Below are positions 26,077 through 35,553 of a stretch of DNA of 39,646 nucleotides, in pieces (position 1 is the first letter of the stretch; every line of letters starts with the position of its first letter). The stretch lies in contig CAMHAH010000025.1 in the NCBI GenBank assembly GCA_946183365.1, positions 1 through 39,646 of the forward strand. Direction: 5' to 3'. The notes beneath the pieces were generated by a model, which saw only the letters and a program-made list of their open reading frames with translations, was not told the origin of the DNA and made no database searches. Position numbers and translations under genes: made by a program. The DNA comes from an uncultured Clostridia bacterium (lineage in GTDB: Bacteria > Bacillota > Clostridia > Oscillospirales > Acutalibacteraceae).

Positions 26077-27540
26077 ATGAAAATACTGCCGGATTATCAT
26101 CAGGTCAAGGAGATTGCTTCTTCAAAGAAATACGATGTGATCCCTGTGAGCACAGAGATCCTGTCGGATTTCACCACGCCGATCGAAGCGATGCGGATCC
26201 TGAAAAATGTATCCACGCACTGTTATATGCTGGAATCCGCTCAGGCGAACGAAACATGGGGACGGTACACCTTCCTCGGCTTTGAGCCGAAGATGGAGAT
26301 CACCTGCGTTGACGGAGAGATGACGCTCGGAAAGCTGAAAGTAAGAACCGACGACCCCTCCGCCTATCTCAGACAGATCCTCAGCGAGTATAAAAGCCCG
26401 CGGTTTGACTATCTGCCGCCCTTCACAGGCGGATTGGTCGGGTACTTCTCTTATGACTATCTCGCATACAGCGAGCCGAGCGTAAAGCGCGACGTTGAAG
26501 ATAACGAGAACTTCAAGGACGTCGATCTGATGCTGTTCGACAAGGTCATCGCCTTCGATCATCTGGGACAGAAGATTATCCTCATTGTCAATATGCCTTT
26601 GGACGACGTTCAGGTTGGCTACAACAAAGCGGTTATGGAGCTCGAACAGCTCCAGGCTCTCCTGAAAAACGGGGCAAAGAAAACCGAGCCTGCCGGAAAG
26701 CTCTTGGGCAAGGTTGAGCCGCTGTTCGATAAGGAGCAGTTCTGCGCGATGGTGGAGAAAGCCAAGCGTCATATCTACAAGGGCGATATTTTCCAGATCG
26801 TGCTGTCGAACCGCCTGTCAGCTCCCTTTGAAGGCAGTCTGCTCAATACCTATCGCGTACTCAGAACCATCAATCCGTCGCCGTATATGTTCTACTTCTC
26901 CGGGACGGACGTCGAAGTAGCGGGCGCTTCGCCCGAGACCCTTGTCAAGCTGGAGGACGGCGTGCTCCACACCTTCCCGCTTGCGGGAACAAGACCGCGA
27001 GGAAAAACGGAAGAAGAGGACAAAGCGCTGGAAAAAGAACTGCTGTGTGACGAAAAAGAACTCGCAGAGCATAATATGCTGGTGGATCTGGGCAGGAACG
27101 ACCTCGGCAAGATCAGCCGCTTCGGTACGGTGCAGGTCGAAAAGCTCCACTCCATCGAACGTTTCTCCCACGTCATGCACATCGGCTCGACGGTTCGGGG
27201 AGAGATCAGAGAGGATCGCGACGCGCTCGACGCGGTCGAGGCGGTACTGCCCGCGGGCACTCTCTCCGGCGCGCCGAAGATACGCGCCTGTCAGCTGATC
27301 GGAGAGCTGGAGAACAACAAGCGCGGCATCTACGGCGGCGCGATCGGCTATATCGACTTCAGCGGCAATATGGATACCTGTATTGCTATCCGTATCGCCT
27401 ATAAAAAGAACGGCAAGGTGTTTGTCAGGAGCGGCGCGGGGATCGTTGCCGACTCTGACCCCGTCAAGGAATTTGAGGAGTGCCTGAACAAGGCGAGAGC
27501 CTCGCTCACGGCGCTTGAGATCGCTCAGGAGGTGGAATGA
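26077..27540 (+). CDS. trpE: Anthranilate synthase component I
   Basis: The 487-residue TrpE converts chorismate plus ammonia from TrpG to anthranilate. The N-terminal LES motif (MLESAQ, near 51) is the tryptophan feedback site. The C-terminal chorismate-binding core has GASPETLVKL, PLAGTRPRG, LVDLGRNDLG and LPAGTLSGAPK. The start follows AAACGGAGGG, 25 bp after the T-box terminator. The last bases overlap trpG (ATGA). Enzyme activity should be controlled by Trp and gene expression by charged tRNA-Trp. Confidence 0.97.
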   Translation: MKILPDYHQVKEIASSKKYDVIPVSTEILSDFTTPIEAMRILKNVSTHCYMLESAQANETWGRYTFLGFEPKMEITCVDGEMTLGKLKVRTDDPSAYLRQILSEYKSPRFDYLPPFTGGLVGYFSYDYLAYSEPSVKRDVEDNENFKDVDLMLFDKVIAFDHLGQKIILIVNMPLDDVQVGYNKAVMELEQLQALLKNGAKKTEPAGKLLGKVEPLFDKEQFCAMVEKAKRHIYKGDIFQIVLSNRLSAPFEGSLLNTYRVLRTINPSPYMFYFSGTDVEVAGASPETLVKLEDGVLHTFPLAGTRPRGKTEEEDKALEKELLCDEKELAEHNMLVDLGRNDLGKISRFGTVQVEKLHSIERFSHVMHIGSTVRGEIREDRDALDAVEAVLPAGTLSGAPKIRACQLIGELENNKRGIYGGAIGYIDFSGNMDTCIAIRIAYKKNGKVFVRSGAGIVADSDPVKEFEECLNKARASLTALEIAQEVE

Positions 27541-28106
27541 TGGTTTTACTGATCGACAACTATGACAGCTTTTCTTATAATCTCTACCAGTACATCGGAG
27601 AGATCAATCCGGATATCAAGGTCATGCGCAACGACGAGCTGACGGCAGAGGAGATCCGCGCGCTTCATCCCGACCGCATCATCCTCTCCCCGGGACCCGG
27701 CAGACCTGAGGACGCGGGCGTCATCATCGAGGTGGTGCGAAAGCTCGGCGCGGAGATACCGATCCTCGGCGTGTGCCTCGGGCATCAGGCGATCTGCGCG
27801 GTGTACGGCGCGACGATCACCTACGCAAAACAGCTCATGCACGGTAAACAGAGCGAGGTGCATTTCGACAGCGCCTGTCCGCTGTTCAGCCGCTGTCCCG
27901 AGAACGCCCTCGTCGCGCGTTATCATTCCCTCGCCGCCGATCCCGATACCATCCCCGACTGCCTGCGCGTTACCGCGACGACAAAGGGCGGAGAGATCAT
28001 GGCGGTACAGCACAAGATCTTTCCCGTTTACGGCGTACAGTTCCACCCCGAATCCATCCTGACGCCGGACGGCAAAACCATATTGAAGAATTTTTTAGTC
28101 GGCTGA
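27537..28106 (+). CDS. trpG: Anthranilate synthase component II (glutamine amidotransferase)
   Basis: The 189-residue class I amidotransferase supplies ammonia to TrpE. It has LIDNYDSFSYNL at the start, the nucleophile elbow GVCLGHQAI (Cys near 80) and HPESI with the His-Glu pair. It is free-standing and not fused to TrpD. The start overlaps the trpE stop by 4 bp with AGGAGG upstream; a second ATG follows directly at 27540. In related bacteria this subunit may also serve aminodeoxychorismate synthase. Confidence 0.96.
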   Translation: MMVLLIDNYDSFSYNLYQYIGEINPDIKVMRNDELTAEEIRALHPDRIILSPGPGRPEDAGVIIEVVRKLGAEIPILGVCLGHQAICAVYGATITYAKQLMHGKQSEVHFDSACPLFSRCPENALVARYHSLAADPDTIPDCLRVTATTKGGEIMAVQHKIFPVYGVQFHPESILTPDGKTILKNFLVG

Positions 28107-28147
28107 GTAAGTCACAATTCTGAAAATACAGTAAAGGAAGGTTTATC

Positions 28148-29179
28148 ATGATTAAAGAAGCAATCGAAAAAATCGTCAGCAAGGAGGATCTCACCTATGA
28201 TGAGGCATATGCCGTCATGAACGAGATCATGAGCGGAGAGACGACGGCAACACAGAACGCCGCCTTCTTAGCGTCGCTGTCGACAAAGAGCGCGAGAGCG
28301 GAAACAACGGAAGAGATCGCGGGCTGTGCCGCGGCGATGCGCGATCACGCTACAAAGGTCAACACCGGTATGGAGCTTTTCGAGGTCGTCGGCACGGGCG
28401 GCGATAACGCTCAGAGCTTCAATATCTCCACTACCACGGCGATCATAGCGGCGGCAGGCGGGATGAAGGTTGCAAAGCACGGCAACCGCGCGGCGTCCTC
28501 GCTGTGCGGCACAGCAGACTGCTTGGAGGCGCTCGGCGTGAATATCAACCAAAGTCCCGCGCGATGCATCGAGCTGTTAGGTGAGGTCGGCATGTGCTTC
28601 TTCTTCGCGCAGAAGTATCATACTTCTATGAAATACGTCGGCAGTATTCGGCGGGAGCTGGGCTTTCGCACCGTGTTCAATATCCTCGGCCCGCTCACAA
28701 ACCCCGGCACGCCGACGATGCAGCTCTTAGGCGTGTACGACGATTATCTTGTCGAGCCGCTGGCACAGGTGCTGGTCAATCTCGGTGTGCGCCGAGGCAT
28801 GGTCGTGTACGGTCAGGAAAAGCTGGATGAGATCTCCCTTAGCGCGCCGACAACGATCTGCGAGATCAAGGACGGATGGTTCAAGTCGTCGGTCATCACT
28901 CCCGAACAATTCGGCTTTGAACGCTGCTCAAAGGACGATCTCAGGGGCGGTACGCCCGAGGAAAACGCGCAGATCACCCGCGCGATCCTGAGCGGTGAGA
29001 AGGGACACAAGCGCAACGCCGTGCTGATGAACGCGGGCGCGGCGCTGTATATCGGCGGCAAGGCGGACAGTATGCAGGACGGCATCACGCTTGCCGCGCA
29101 GCTCATCGACTCCGGCAAGGCGCTCCAAACGCTGAATAAGCTGATCGAAGTCAGCAACCGTCCCGAGGTGGAAGTATGA
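28148..29179 (+). CDS. trpD: Anthranilate phosphoribosyltransferase
   Basis: The 343-residue enzyme transfers anthranilate to PRPP. It has the PRPP loop [14 protein letters not shown] near 79 and KHGNRAASS with the anthranilate-binding residues, plus the late DEISLSAPT stretch that holds the metal-binding region. GGAAGG lies before the ATG, 41 bp after trpG. Its end overlaps trpC by 4 bp. Confidence 0.97.
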   Translation: MIKEAIEKIVSKEDLTYDEAYAVMNEIMSGETTATQNAAFLASLSTKSARAETTEEIAGCAAAMRDHATKVNTGMELFEVVGTGGDNAQSFNISTTTAIIAAAGGMKVAKHGNRAASSLCGTADCLEALGVNINQSPARCIELLGEVGMCFFFAQKYHTSMKYVGSIRRELGFRTVFNILGPLTNPGTPTMQLLGVYDDYLVEPLAQVLVNLGVRRGMVVYGQEKLDEISLSAPTTICEIKDGWFKSSVITPEQFGFERCSKDDLRGGTPEENAQITRAILSGEKGHKRNAVLMNAGAALYIGGKADSMQDGITLAAQLIDSGKALQTLNKLIEVSNRPEVEV

Positions 29180-29958
29180 CCATCCTGGACCGACTTGCCG
29201 ATCACGCGAACGAAAGAGTGGAGGAAGCAAAACGGACAACGCCGCTTTTTGAAATCAGGCGGCAGGCGGAAGAACTGCCGAAAGGGGCTTTCTCCTTTGA
29301 AAAAGCGTTGAACAAGCAGGATATCTCCTTTATCTGCGAGTGCAAGAAGGCTTCTCCCTCCAAGGGTCTGATCGCGGCGGAATTTCCGTATGTGCAGATC
29401 GCAAAGGACTATGAAGCGGCGGGAGCGGACTGTATTTCTGTTTTGACAGAGCCGAAATGGTTTTTGGGAAGCGACGCGTACCTGCGTGAGATCGCGAACG
29501 CTGTTTCGATTCCCTGTCTGAGAAAGGACTTTACCGTCGATGAATATATGCTTTATGAAGCGAAAGTGCTCGGCGCTTCGGCTGTTTTGCTGATCTGCTC
29601 GATCCTGAGTGAAAGACAGATCAAGGAATACATCGACATCTGCGATACGCTCGGGCTGTCGGCATTGGTGGAAGCGCACGATGAAGCTGAGATCGTCAAG
29701 ACGATCGGGGCAGGAGCGCGGATCATCGGCGTCAATAACCGCAATCTCAAGGATTTTACGGTCGATACCGATAACAGTGCAAGGCTCAGACAGCTGATCC
29801 CGCAGGAGATCCTTTTCGTCTCGGAAAGCGGCGTCAGAAGCGCGGAGGACGTCAGACGTCTGCGTGATATCGGCGCTGACGCGGTGCTGATCGGCGAAGC
29901 CCTCATGAAAGCGCCCGACAAAAAGGCGAAGCTTATGCAGCTGAGGAGTTTGCTATGA
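29176..29958 (+). CDS. trpC: Indole-3-glycerol phosphate synthase
   Basis: The 260-residue TIM barrel closes the indole ring from CdRP. Visible motifs are [11 protein letters not shown] with the catalytic Lys, [21 protein letters not shown] and SESGV near the phosphate site. It is separate from TrpF, unlike the E. coli fusion. Both ends overlap neighbours by ATGA. Confidence 0.97.
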   Translation: MTILDRLADHANERVEEAKRTTPLFEIRRQAEELPKGAFSFEKALNKQDISFICECKKASPSKGLIAAEFPYVQIAKDYEAAGADCISVLTEPKWFLGSDAYLREIANAVSIPCLRKDFTVDEYMLYEAKVLGASAVLLICSILSERQIKEYIDICDTLGLSALVEAHDEAEIVKTIGAGARIIGVNNRNLKDFTVDTDNSARLRQLIPQEILFVSESGVRSAEDVRRLRDIGADAVLIGEALMKAPDKKAKLMQLRSLL

Positions 29959-30563
29959 CAAAGATCAAGCTGTGCGGACTGTCCCGCCCCTGTGATATAG
30001 ATATGGCAAACGAATTGAAGCCCGATTACATCGGCTTTGTGTTTGCAAAGAAGAGCAAACGATATGTCGAGCCCGAAAAGGCGGCTCAGCTCAAAGCTCT
30101 GCTCGACCCCGAGATCAGGGCGGTCGGGGTGTTTGTCGATGAAGCACCTGAGATTGTTGCCGACCTTTTGAACAGCGGTATCATCGACCTCGCCCAGCTC
30201 CACGGAAACGAGGATGAAGCGTATATCAAAAGCCTCAGACAGCGCACCGATCAGCCGATCATCAAGGCGTTTCAGATCAAAACACAGACAGATATCGCTG
30301 AGGCGGAGCGCTGTTCTGCCGATCATATCCTGCTCGATTCGGGAGCGGGAACAGGCGTTCTTTTCGACTGGTCGTTATTGAAGAATGTCAAAAGACCGTA
30401 CTTTCTCGCGGGAGGGCTGTCGCCCGGTAACGCCCGTGAAGCCGTCAGGCTTCTGCAGCCTTACGCGGTCGACGTCAGCTCCGGTATTGAAACGGACGGT
30501 TTGAAAGACAGAGAGAAAGCAGCGGCATTTATCGCCGCAGTCAGAAAGGAAGAAAGATCATGA
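29955..30563 (+). CDS. trpF: Phosphoribosylanthranilate isomerase
   Basis: The 202-residue TIM barrel catalyses the Amadori rearrangement of PRA to CdRP. It starts [12 protein letters not shown] with the catalytic Cys, has the catalytic Asp in LLDSGAGTG, and ends with [10 protein letters not shown] and VDVSSGIE phosphate-binding loops. It overlaps trpC and trpB by 4 bp each. Confidence 0.96.
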   Translation: MTKIKLCGLSRPCDIDMANELKPDYIGFVFAKKSKRYVEPEKAAQLKALLDPEIRAVGVFVDEAPEIVADLLNSGIIDLAQLHGNEDEAYIKSLRQRTDQPIIKAFQIKTQTDIAEAERCSADHILLDSGAGTGVLFDWSLLKNVKRPYFLAGGLSPGNAREAVRLLQPYAVDVSSGIETDGLKDREKAAAFIAAVRKEERS

Positions 30564-31750
30564 CGAACCCTAACGGACGCTTCGGTATCCACGGCGGTCA
30601 GTACATCCCCGAAACACTGATGAACGCCGTGATCGAGCTGGAAAAAGCGTACGATCATTATAAAAACGACCCCGAATTCAACAGAGAACTCGGGGAGCTT
30701 TTCAACGAATATGTCGGTAGACCTTCAAGGTTGTATTTTGCCGAGAAGATGACGAACGACCTCGGCGGCGCGAAGATCTACCTCAAGCGCGAGGATCTCA
30801 ACCACACCGGCGCGCATAAGATCAACAACGTCCTCGGACAGGCGCTCCTTGCGAAAAAGATGGGCAAGACCCGTCTGATCGCGGAGACGGGAGCGGGTCA
30901 GCACGGCGTCGCGACCGCGACCGCCGCCGCCTTGATGGGGATGGAGTGCGTGGTGTTCATGGGGGAGGAGGACACGATCCGCCAGGCGCTGAACGTCTAC
31001 CGTATGCGGCTGCTCGGAGCTCAGGTTATTCCCGTCAAGACGGGAACGGCAACGCTCAAGGACGCGGTATCGGAAGCAATGCGCGAGTGGACCTCCCGCA
31101 TCAGCGACACCCATTATTGCCTCGGTTCCGTGATGGGGCCGCATCCGTTCCCGACCATCGTCCGCGATTTTCAGGCGGTCATCTCCAGGGAGATCAAGGA
31201 ACAGATCCGGCAAAAGGAAGGCAGACTGCCCGACGCGGTGATCGCCTGCGTCGGCGGCGGCTCCAACGCCATCGGCAGCTTTTATCATTTTATCAATGAC
31301 AGGGACGTTCGGCTGATCGGCTGTGAAGCGGCGGGAAGGGGAGTGGAAACCTTTGAGACAGCCGCGACTATCGCCACCGGCAGGCTCGGCATCTTCCACG
31401 GTATGAAATCTTATTTTTGTCAGGACGAATACGGTCAGATCGCTCCTGTGTATTCCATCTCGGCGGGACTGGACTATCCCGGCGTAGGACCCGAGCACGC
31501 CCATCTGCACGATATCGGACGCGCGGAATATGTGCCGATCACGGACGAGGAAGCGGTCTGCGCCTTTGAATATCTCGCAAAGACCGAGGGGATCATCCCC
31601 GCCATCGAATCCGCCCACGCCGTCGCGCACGCGATGAAGCTCGCGCCGACAATGGATAAGGATAAGATCATCGTGATCACGATCTCCGGCAGAGGCGACA
31701 AGGACTGTGCCGCCATCGCGCGCTACAGAGGGGAGGATATCCATGAGTAA
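30560..31750 (+). CDS. trpB: Tryptophan synthase beta chain
   Basis: The 396-residue PLP enzyme joins indole and serine. It has [15 protein letters not shown] with the Schiff-base Lys, [12 protein letters not shown], and GGGSNAIG that binds the PLP phosphate. It is of the TrpB1 type, which pairs with TrpA. It starts with ATGA at the trpF stop; the end overlaps trpA by 8 bp. Confidence 0.97.
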   Translation: MTNPNGRFGIHGGQYIPETLMNAVIELEKAYDHYKNDPEFNRELGELFNEYVGRPSRLYFAEKMTNDLGGAKIYLKREDLNHTGAHKINNVLGQALLAKKMGKTRLIAETGAGQHGVATATAAALMGMECVVFMGEEDTIRQALNVYRMRLLGAQVIPVKTGTATLKDAVSEAMREWTSRISDTHYCLGSVMGPHPFPTIVRDFQAVISREIKEQIRQKEGRLPDAVIACVGGGSNAIGSFYHFINDRDVRLIGCEAAGRGVETFETAATIATGRLGIFHGMKSYFCQDEYGQIAPVYSISAGLDYPGVGPEHAHLHDIGRAEYVPITDEEAVCAFEYLAKTEGIIPAIESAHAVAHAMKLAPTMDKDKIIVITISGRGDKDCAAIARYRGEDIHE

Positions 31751-32519
31751 TATCCGCAAAGCGTTTGAAAACGGAAAGGCGTTCATCCCTTTCATCACCT
31801 GTGGCGATCCCGACTTGGAAACCACCGCGGCGGTCGTCCGCTCTGCCGCTGAAAACGGCGCCGACCTGATCGAGCTGGGTATCCCGTTCTCCGATCCTAC
31901 AGCGGAAGGCCCTGTGATACAAGGGGCGAATCTCAGAGCGCTATCACGCGGCGTCACGACCGATCGTGTATTTGCCCTCGTCAAAGAACTGCGCCGCGAC
32001 GTCAGTGTTCCGATGGTCTTTATGACATACGCGAACGTCGTGTTCTCCTACGGCGCAGAAAGGTTTATATCGACCTGTAGGGCAATCGGGATAGACGGAC
32101 TGATCCTGCCTGATCTGCCCTTTGAAGAAAAGGACGAATTCTTCCCGATCTGCCGTAAGTACGGCGTCGATCTTGTTTCGCTGATCGCGCCGACCTCCGA
32201 GAACCGTATCGCGATGATCGCTAAGGAAGCGGACGGCTTCATCTATGTTGTTTCCAGCCTCGGCGTGACCGGTATGCGCAGCGAGATCAAGACCGATCTT
32301 GCTTCCATCGTCAAAGTCATCAGGGAAAACACAGATACCCCCTGCGCAATCGGTTTCGGTATCTCTACGCCTGAACAGGCGAAGAAGATGGCGGATATCT
32401 CAGACGGTGCGATCGTCGGCTCCGCGATCATCAAGCTGATCGAGAAGCACGGTAAAAACGCGCCTGCGTTCGTCGGAGAATATGTCAGGTCGATGAAGAA
32501 CGCCATCAAAAAGCTGTGA
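31743..32519 (+). CDS. trpA: Tryptophan synthase alpha chain
   Basis: The 258-residue TIM barrel splits indole-glycerol phosphate and passes indole to TrpB. It has FITCGDPD near the start, [17 protein letters not shown] with the catalytic Glu and Asp, and [11 protein letters not shown] choose ATG 31743 because AGGGGAGGAT lies just before it and the overlap with trpB is short; an earlier in-frame start at 31707 would add 12 odd residues. It is the last gene of the operon. Confidence 0.96.
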   Translation: MSNIRKAFENGKAFIPFITCGDPDLETTAAVVRSAAENGADLIELGIPFSDPTAEGPVIQGANLRALSRGVTTDRVFALVKELRRDVSVPMVFMTYANVVFSYGAERFISTCRAIGIDGLILPDLPFEEKDEFFPICRKYGVDLVSLIAPTSENRIAMIAKEADGFIYVVSSLGVTGMRSEIKTDLASIVKVIRENTDTPCAIGFGISTPEQAKKMADISDGAIVGSAIIKLIEKHGKNAPAFVGEYVRSMKNAIKKL

Positions 32520-32544
32520 GCGTAAGGAAGTTTAAGGAAACGCT

Positions 32545-32590
32545 CGCTTTCAAATCTATTTACTCACTCTTTTGCCGCTCATATTGAGAA
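32545..32590 (+). repeat. Diverged copy of the 21290-21340 T-arm-like repeat
   Basis: This stretch after trpA aligns with 21290-21340: CGCTCGC, TTCAAATC, TTTACTC for CTTCACTCC, then CTCATATTGA for GGTCATATTGA, followed in both by a terminator. It is an old relic of the same unit. Confidence 0.55.
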
Positions 32591-32637
32591 AAGGGGCTGT
32601 CGCATTGATCGTAGCGATAGCCCCTTCAACATTTTGA
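32591..32637 (+). terminator. trp operon terminator
   Basis: The arms AAGGGGCTGTCGC and GCGATAGCCCCTT form a strong 13-bp stem with one G-T type pair, followed by a T-rich stretch. It lies about 70 bp after trpA. Confidence 0.8.
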
Positions 32638-32703
32638 TTTCTGTCTTTGTTTATCTTTTACAAAAAACTGTCGTATTTTGTTGAATCAAACAGTGTTCAC
32701 GGA

Positions 32704-32730
32704 TAGCTTAGGTTTCAGCGGTTGTCAAGT
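32704..32730 (-). repeat. Solo remnant of the module promoter
   Basis: The stretch matches the promoter part of module copy 3 over ~27 bp (one change), including TTGACA on the minus strand, but the -10 is now TATCCG. No hairpin or tRNA fragment is next to it. The rest of 32638-32835 has no gene I can support. Confidence 0.65.
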
Positions 32731-32835
32731 TGTTTTTCGGATGCGTTTTTAATCGGCGCCGTTCTTTTTCTCGGCGTGTTCGATTTCTTCTGCAATGTAT
32801 TAGCTGTCTGTTTTCAAATCGTCATTAAAGGGTAG

Positions 32836-32904
32836 ATTCCCAAGATTGTTGAAAGTTTATTCCCATAATTGTAGAGATAAAATTCCCAAGATTGTAGAAA
32901 TTTG
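32836..32904. repeat. Three 23-bp tandem repeats
   Basis: Units start at 32836, 32859 and 32882, each with ATTCCCAAGATTGT-like heads. The exact 23-bp period puts heads about two helix turns apart. They may be protein-binding sites or a short VNTR. Confidence 0.7.
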
Positions 32905-32998
32905 TAGAATAATAACTTCAAGTATCACAAATCATCTGCAGCAATGGCGGGTGATTTACGGTAAGTAGTCTGAAAAGAGAAGAGTTATACTCATACTA

Positions 32999-33033
32999 AA
33001 ACGACCTTCAGCTGATAAAGCCGAAGGTCGTTT
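32999..33033. terminator. Terminator between trp region and Crp-family gene
   Basis: A perfect 11-bp stem (AAACGACCTTC/GAAGGTCGTTT) lies 60 bp past the minus-strand regulator stop, with T-rich ends on both strands. Confidence 0.7.
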
Positions 33034-33092
33034 ACTGTTGTTTTCAAAATGCGGAAGAGAACCATTTGTACGTTTGAAATTCCTTATTCAGA

Positions 33093-33746
33093 TCAATGAG
33101 ATAGCAGTTCAAAATGATTCTTCCTGCATGATATAATCCCTTCTCTTTGCAACTTGCTCAGTTCATTCGAAAGAGCGGAGCGGTCGACGTTCAGATAGTC
33201 CGCCAACTGCTGACGGTCGAAGGGGATATCAAACTCCGTGCTGTGTTTTTGGAGCGACACGGTGTTGAGATAGGATAAGATCCGCTCACGGATCGTCCTC
33301 GGCGAGATGTGAAAGCTCCTGCCCGAGAGCACGACGTTTTTGTACGCTGAGATCTCGAGCATATTGCAGATGAATTTCATCGCCCACAGCTCATTGGATG
33401 AACGCAAGCTTTTCAAACTGCCGATCCGAAAAAACAGGATGCGGCAGTTTTCGTTTGCGCGGACGTCGACGAGGAGCGTTTCATCCTCGAGCAAGGCGTA
33501 GGTCTCGGCGAAAAAATGCCTATTGCCGACGTGACTCAGGATCGTGCGGTTGCCCCAGATATCGTTGCTCTCGATCGTCACGCTGCCCTCTAACACCAGC
33601 CCGAAGCGTTCGGTGGTATCGCCTGCCATGAGGATCATTTCGTCCTTCTTGTATGTCTTTTCCGTGGCGCGGAGCTCCGTCAAGCACGTTTCGATTTCTT
33701 CCTCTGTCATATCCTTAAAGATAACGGATTGATAAAAACTTTTCAT
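33093..33746 (-). CDS. Crp/Fnr-family transcription regulator
   Basis: The start at 33746 has AAAGGAGAAG upstream; the frame extends further 5' but only through the promoter region and the antisense of the ferredoxin gene. The 217-residue protein has an N-terminal cNMP-type beta barrel (LVLEGSVTIES, FFAETYALL) and a C-terminal winged helix (DRQQLADYLNVDRSALSNELSKL). No Fnr-type Cys cluster is seen in the N terminus, so the signal is unlikely to be sensed by a bound iron-sulfur centre of that kind. It is divergent from a ferredoxin gene with a shared palindrome between them, like many clostridial redox or nitrosative-stress regulators. Confidence 0.9.
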   Translation of the reverse strand: MKSFYQSVIFKDMTEEEIETCLTELRATEKTYKKDEMILMAGDTTERFGLVLEGSVTIESNDIWGNRTILSHVGNRHFFAETYALLEDETLLVDVRANENCRILFFRIGSLKSLRSSNELWAMKFICNMLEISAYKNVVLSGRSFHISPRTIRERILSYLNTVSLQKHSTEFDIPFDRQQLADYLNVDRSALSNELSKLQREGIISCRKNHFELLSH

Positions 33747-33758
33747 ATCTTCTCCTTT

Positions 33759-33817
33759 TGTTGTAATTACAACATACTTATCGAGTTCATCATAATATAA
33801 TGACCTCATAAAGTCAA
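33759..33817. promoter_or_regulatory. Divergent promoters around a 16-bp palindrome
   Basis: TGTTGTAATTACAACA (33759-33774) is a perfect palindrome of Crp/Fnr half-site type. Plus strand: TATAAT at 33796-33801 with no good -35; the palindrome centre lies at about -41.5 from the expected start, the class II activation position. Minus strand: TTGACT (33812-33817), 17 bp, TATGAT (33789-33794); the palindrome then lies about +15, where it would repress. One dimer could thus activate the ferredoxin gene and shut off its own. Confidence 0.7.
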
Positions 33818-33830
33818 GGGAGGAATGAAT

Positions 33831-34538
33831 ATGATCCGCAAGATCATCCACATTGATGAAGAGAAGTGCAACGGCTGCGGCGCTTGCGCCAACGCGTGCC
33901 ACGAGGGCGCGATCGAGATGGTGAAGGGCAAGGCGAAGCTGATGCGCGAGAATTTCTGCGACGGCTTCGGTGATTGTCTGCCGAGCTGTCCGACAGGAGC
34001 GATCACCTTTGAGGAGCGCGAGGCTCCCGAATATGATGAAAATGCAGTTAAGAAAGCACAGGAGGAGAAGAAAATGGAAATGCACCATCATCAGGGAGGC
34101 TGCCCGGGTTCAAAAATGATGACCTTTGATAAACCTGAAATTGAGGAAACACCTGTCGCAACAGGCAAGCCTGTATCACGGCTCAACCAGTGGCCTTGCC
34201 AGATCAAGCTGTTGCCGACGGTCGCACCGTTCTATGACGGCGCAAAGCTGCTGATCGCCGCCGACTGCACTGCCTACGCCTACGCCAATATGCACGAGGA
34301 ATTCATGAAGGGCAAGATCACCCTGATCGGTTGTCCGAAGCTCGATATGGTGGACTACACCGACAAGCTGACCGAGATCATCAGCAATAACGACATCAAG
34401 AGCGTCACCATCGTCCGTATGGAAGTGCCATGCTGCGGCGGCTTGCAGAGAGCCGCGGAGCAGGCGCTCAAAAACAGCGGAAAGTTCATTCCGTGGCAGG
34501 TCGTGACGATTGCAAGAGACGGTCAGATTTTAGATTAA
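33831..34538 (+). CDS. 4Fe-4S ferredoxin-type iron-sulfur protein
   Basis: Of two close ATGs, 33831 is preferred because GGGAGGA lies 6 bp before it, while for 33825 it is adjacent. The 235-residue protein begins with a two-cluster ferredoxin domain (CNGCGACANAC and CDGFGDCLPSC with a PTGAI). A linker with HHHQGGCPG follows, then an alpha/beta domain with further Cys (AADCTAYAYA, LIGCPKLD, VPCCGG). Proteins of this build occur with Crp/Fnr regulators in anaerobes and are thought to move electrons in redox or NO stress; the exact partner is unknown. Expression is probably activated by the divergent regulator. Confidence 0.85.
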   Translation: MIRKIIHIDEEKCNGCGACANACHEGAIEMVKGKAKLMRENFCDGFGDCLPSCPTGAITFEEREAPEYDENAVKKAQEEKKMEMHHHQGGCPGSKMMTFDKPEIEETPVATGKPVSRLNQWPCQIKLLPTVAPFYDGAKLLIAADCTAYAYANMHEEFMKGKITLIGCPKLDMVDYTDKLTEIISNNDIKSVTIVRMEVPCCGGLQRAAEQALKNSGKFIPWQVVTIARDGQILD

Positions 34539-34584
34539 GAAGAGCAAATCACGCGCCTGTTTTTACCGCACCTTAACAAAGAAA

Positions 34585-34620
34585 CACCCGCAACAGTGAC
34601 AAAAGTACCTGTTGCGGGTG
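34585..34620. terminator. Convergent terminator
   Basis: The arms CACCCGCAACAG and CTGTTGCGGGTG form a perfect 12-bp stem between the ferredoxin gene and the minus-strand HD gene; it can serve both. Confidence 0.75.
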
Positions 34621-34633
34621 TGATCGTTTATGA

Positions 34634-35203
34634 TCAGTTTTCCGTTCCCTGCAAGCCAATCTCCTCGGCGTGCGGACGCATGCCGTCGATGCAGATCTCG
34701 GCAACATCCCTGACCTCCATGCCCAGAAGCTCACAGCCCTTTTTGATCAGCTCGCGGTCGCATTTGGCGGCGAACTTCTTGTCCTTGAACTTCTTCATAA
34801 AGCTCTTGGTGTTCAGGTCGGTGATGCCGTTCGGACGCATCCTCGCGGCGGCTTGGATGATGCCGGTCAGCTCGTCTACGGTGAACAGGCTCTTTTCCAT
34901 ATCCGTCAGCGGTTCGACGTCGGTGCAGATGCCCCAGCCGTGGCTGAGGATCGCGCGGACATCTTCGGGATCGACGCCTTCCGAGAGCAATTCCTTTTCG
35001 GTATGCTGTAAATGCTCGTCGGGGAACTTCTCATAGTCGTAATCATGCAGATAACCGACCGCCATCCAGTGTTCTTCATCAGCGCCGAAGTGACGCGCCA
35101 TCGCGCCCATCGCGTAGCACACGTTCAGCGAGTGGATGATCAGATGATCCTCGGTCACCATCGAGCTGCCCAACTCTTTTGCTCTTTCCAATGTCAGTGC
35201 CAT
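34634..35203 (-). CDS. HD-domain hydrolase
   Basis: The 189-residue soluble protein has an HD phosphohydrolase fold with H-SLNV near 24, HDYD near 53-56 (the metal-binding His-Asp) and a later LSHGW. The family removes phosphate from nucleotides or is a simple metal-dependent phosphohydrolase; the substrate is unknown. The ATG at 35203 has AGAAAGGAT upstream. It is convergent with the ferredoxin gene and probably has its own promoter. Confidence 0.85.
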   Translation of the reverse strand: MALTLERAKELGSSMVTEDHLIIHSLNVCYAMGAMARHFGADEEHWMAVGYLHDYDYEKFPDEHLQHTEKELLSEGVDPEDVRAILSHGWGICTDVEPLTDMEKSLFTVDELTGIIQAAARMRPNGITDLNTKSFMKKFKDKKFAAKCDRELIKKGCELLGMEVRDVAEICIDGMRPHAEEIGLQGTEN

Positions 35204-35345
35204 ATTTCTTATCCTTTCTCTTTTAGGGGATTTGTGATCGCTAAAACCATTATACAGCTTTCCGCTGTTATTGCAAGCATTTCATTATTGACTATTCCTC
35301 AGAATCCGTTAGAATAGTAGTATCATATGAATTGGAATGGATACG

Positions 35346-35504
35346 ATGAAAGTAACACCGCTCAAAAAGCAAAGCAAAAAGGAACAGCGCAAGTTCCACG
35401 CCCGTAAGCGGCGTGACCGGAACGGCCTCAAGCCGGCTACGCGCGTCGTCAAAAGCAAGAAGGTCTATGACCGCAAAAGGCTCTCAAAGCCCGAAGAAGA
35501 ATGA
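35346..35504 (+). CDS. Small highly basic protein
   Basis: The 52-codon gene starts with ATG 35346 and ends with TGA 35502. The product begins MKVTPLKKQSKKEQRK and is very rich in Lys and Arg (over a third), with only the last residues acidic. Composition resembles ribosome-associated or nucleic-acid-binding small proteins. The frame shows clear coding use, and the peroxiredoxin gene follows after 49 bp. The peroxiredoxin frame extends in front of its start through this gene in another phase, which is not real. Confidence 0.65.
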   Translation: MKVTPLKKQSKKEQRKFHARKRRDRNGLKPATRVVKSKKVYDRKRLSKPEEE

Positions 35505-35553
35505 AGCTGTACTGATACAATCATCGCAAATAAAAATACACGGAGGGAAAGAT

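Noticed and set aside
32836..32904. CRISPR array
   Set aside because: The 23-bp units are contiguous with no spacers, and no cas genes are near.
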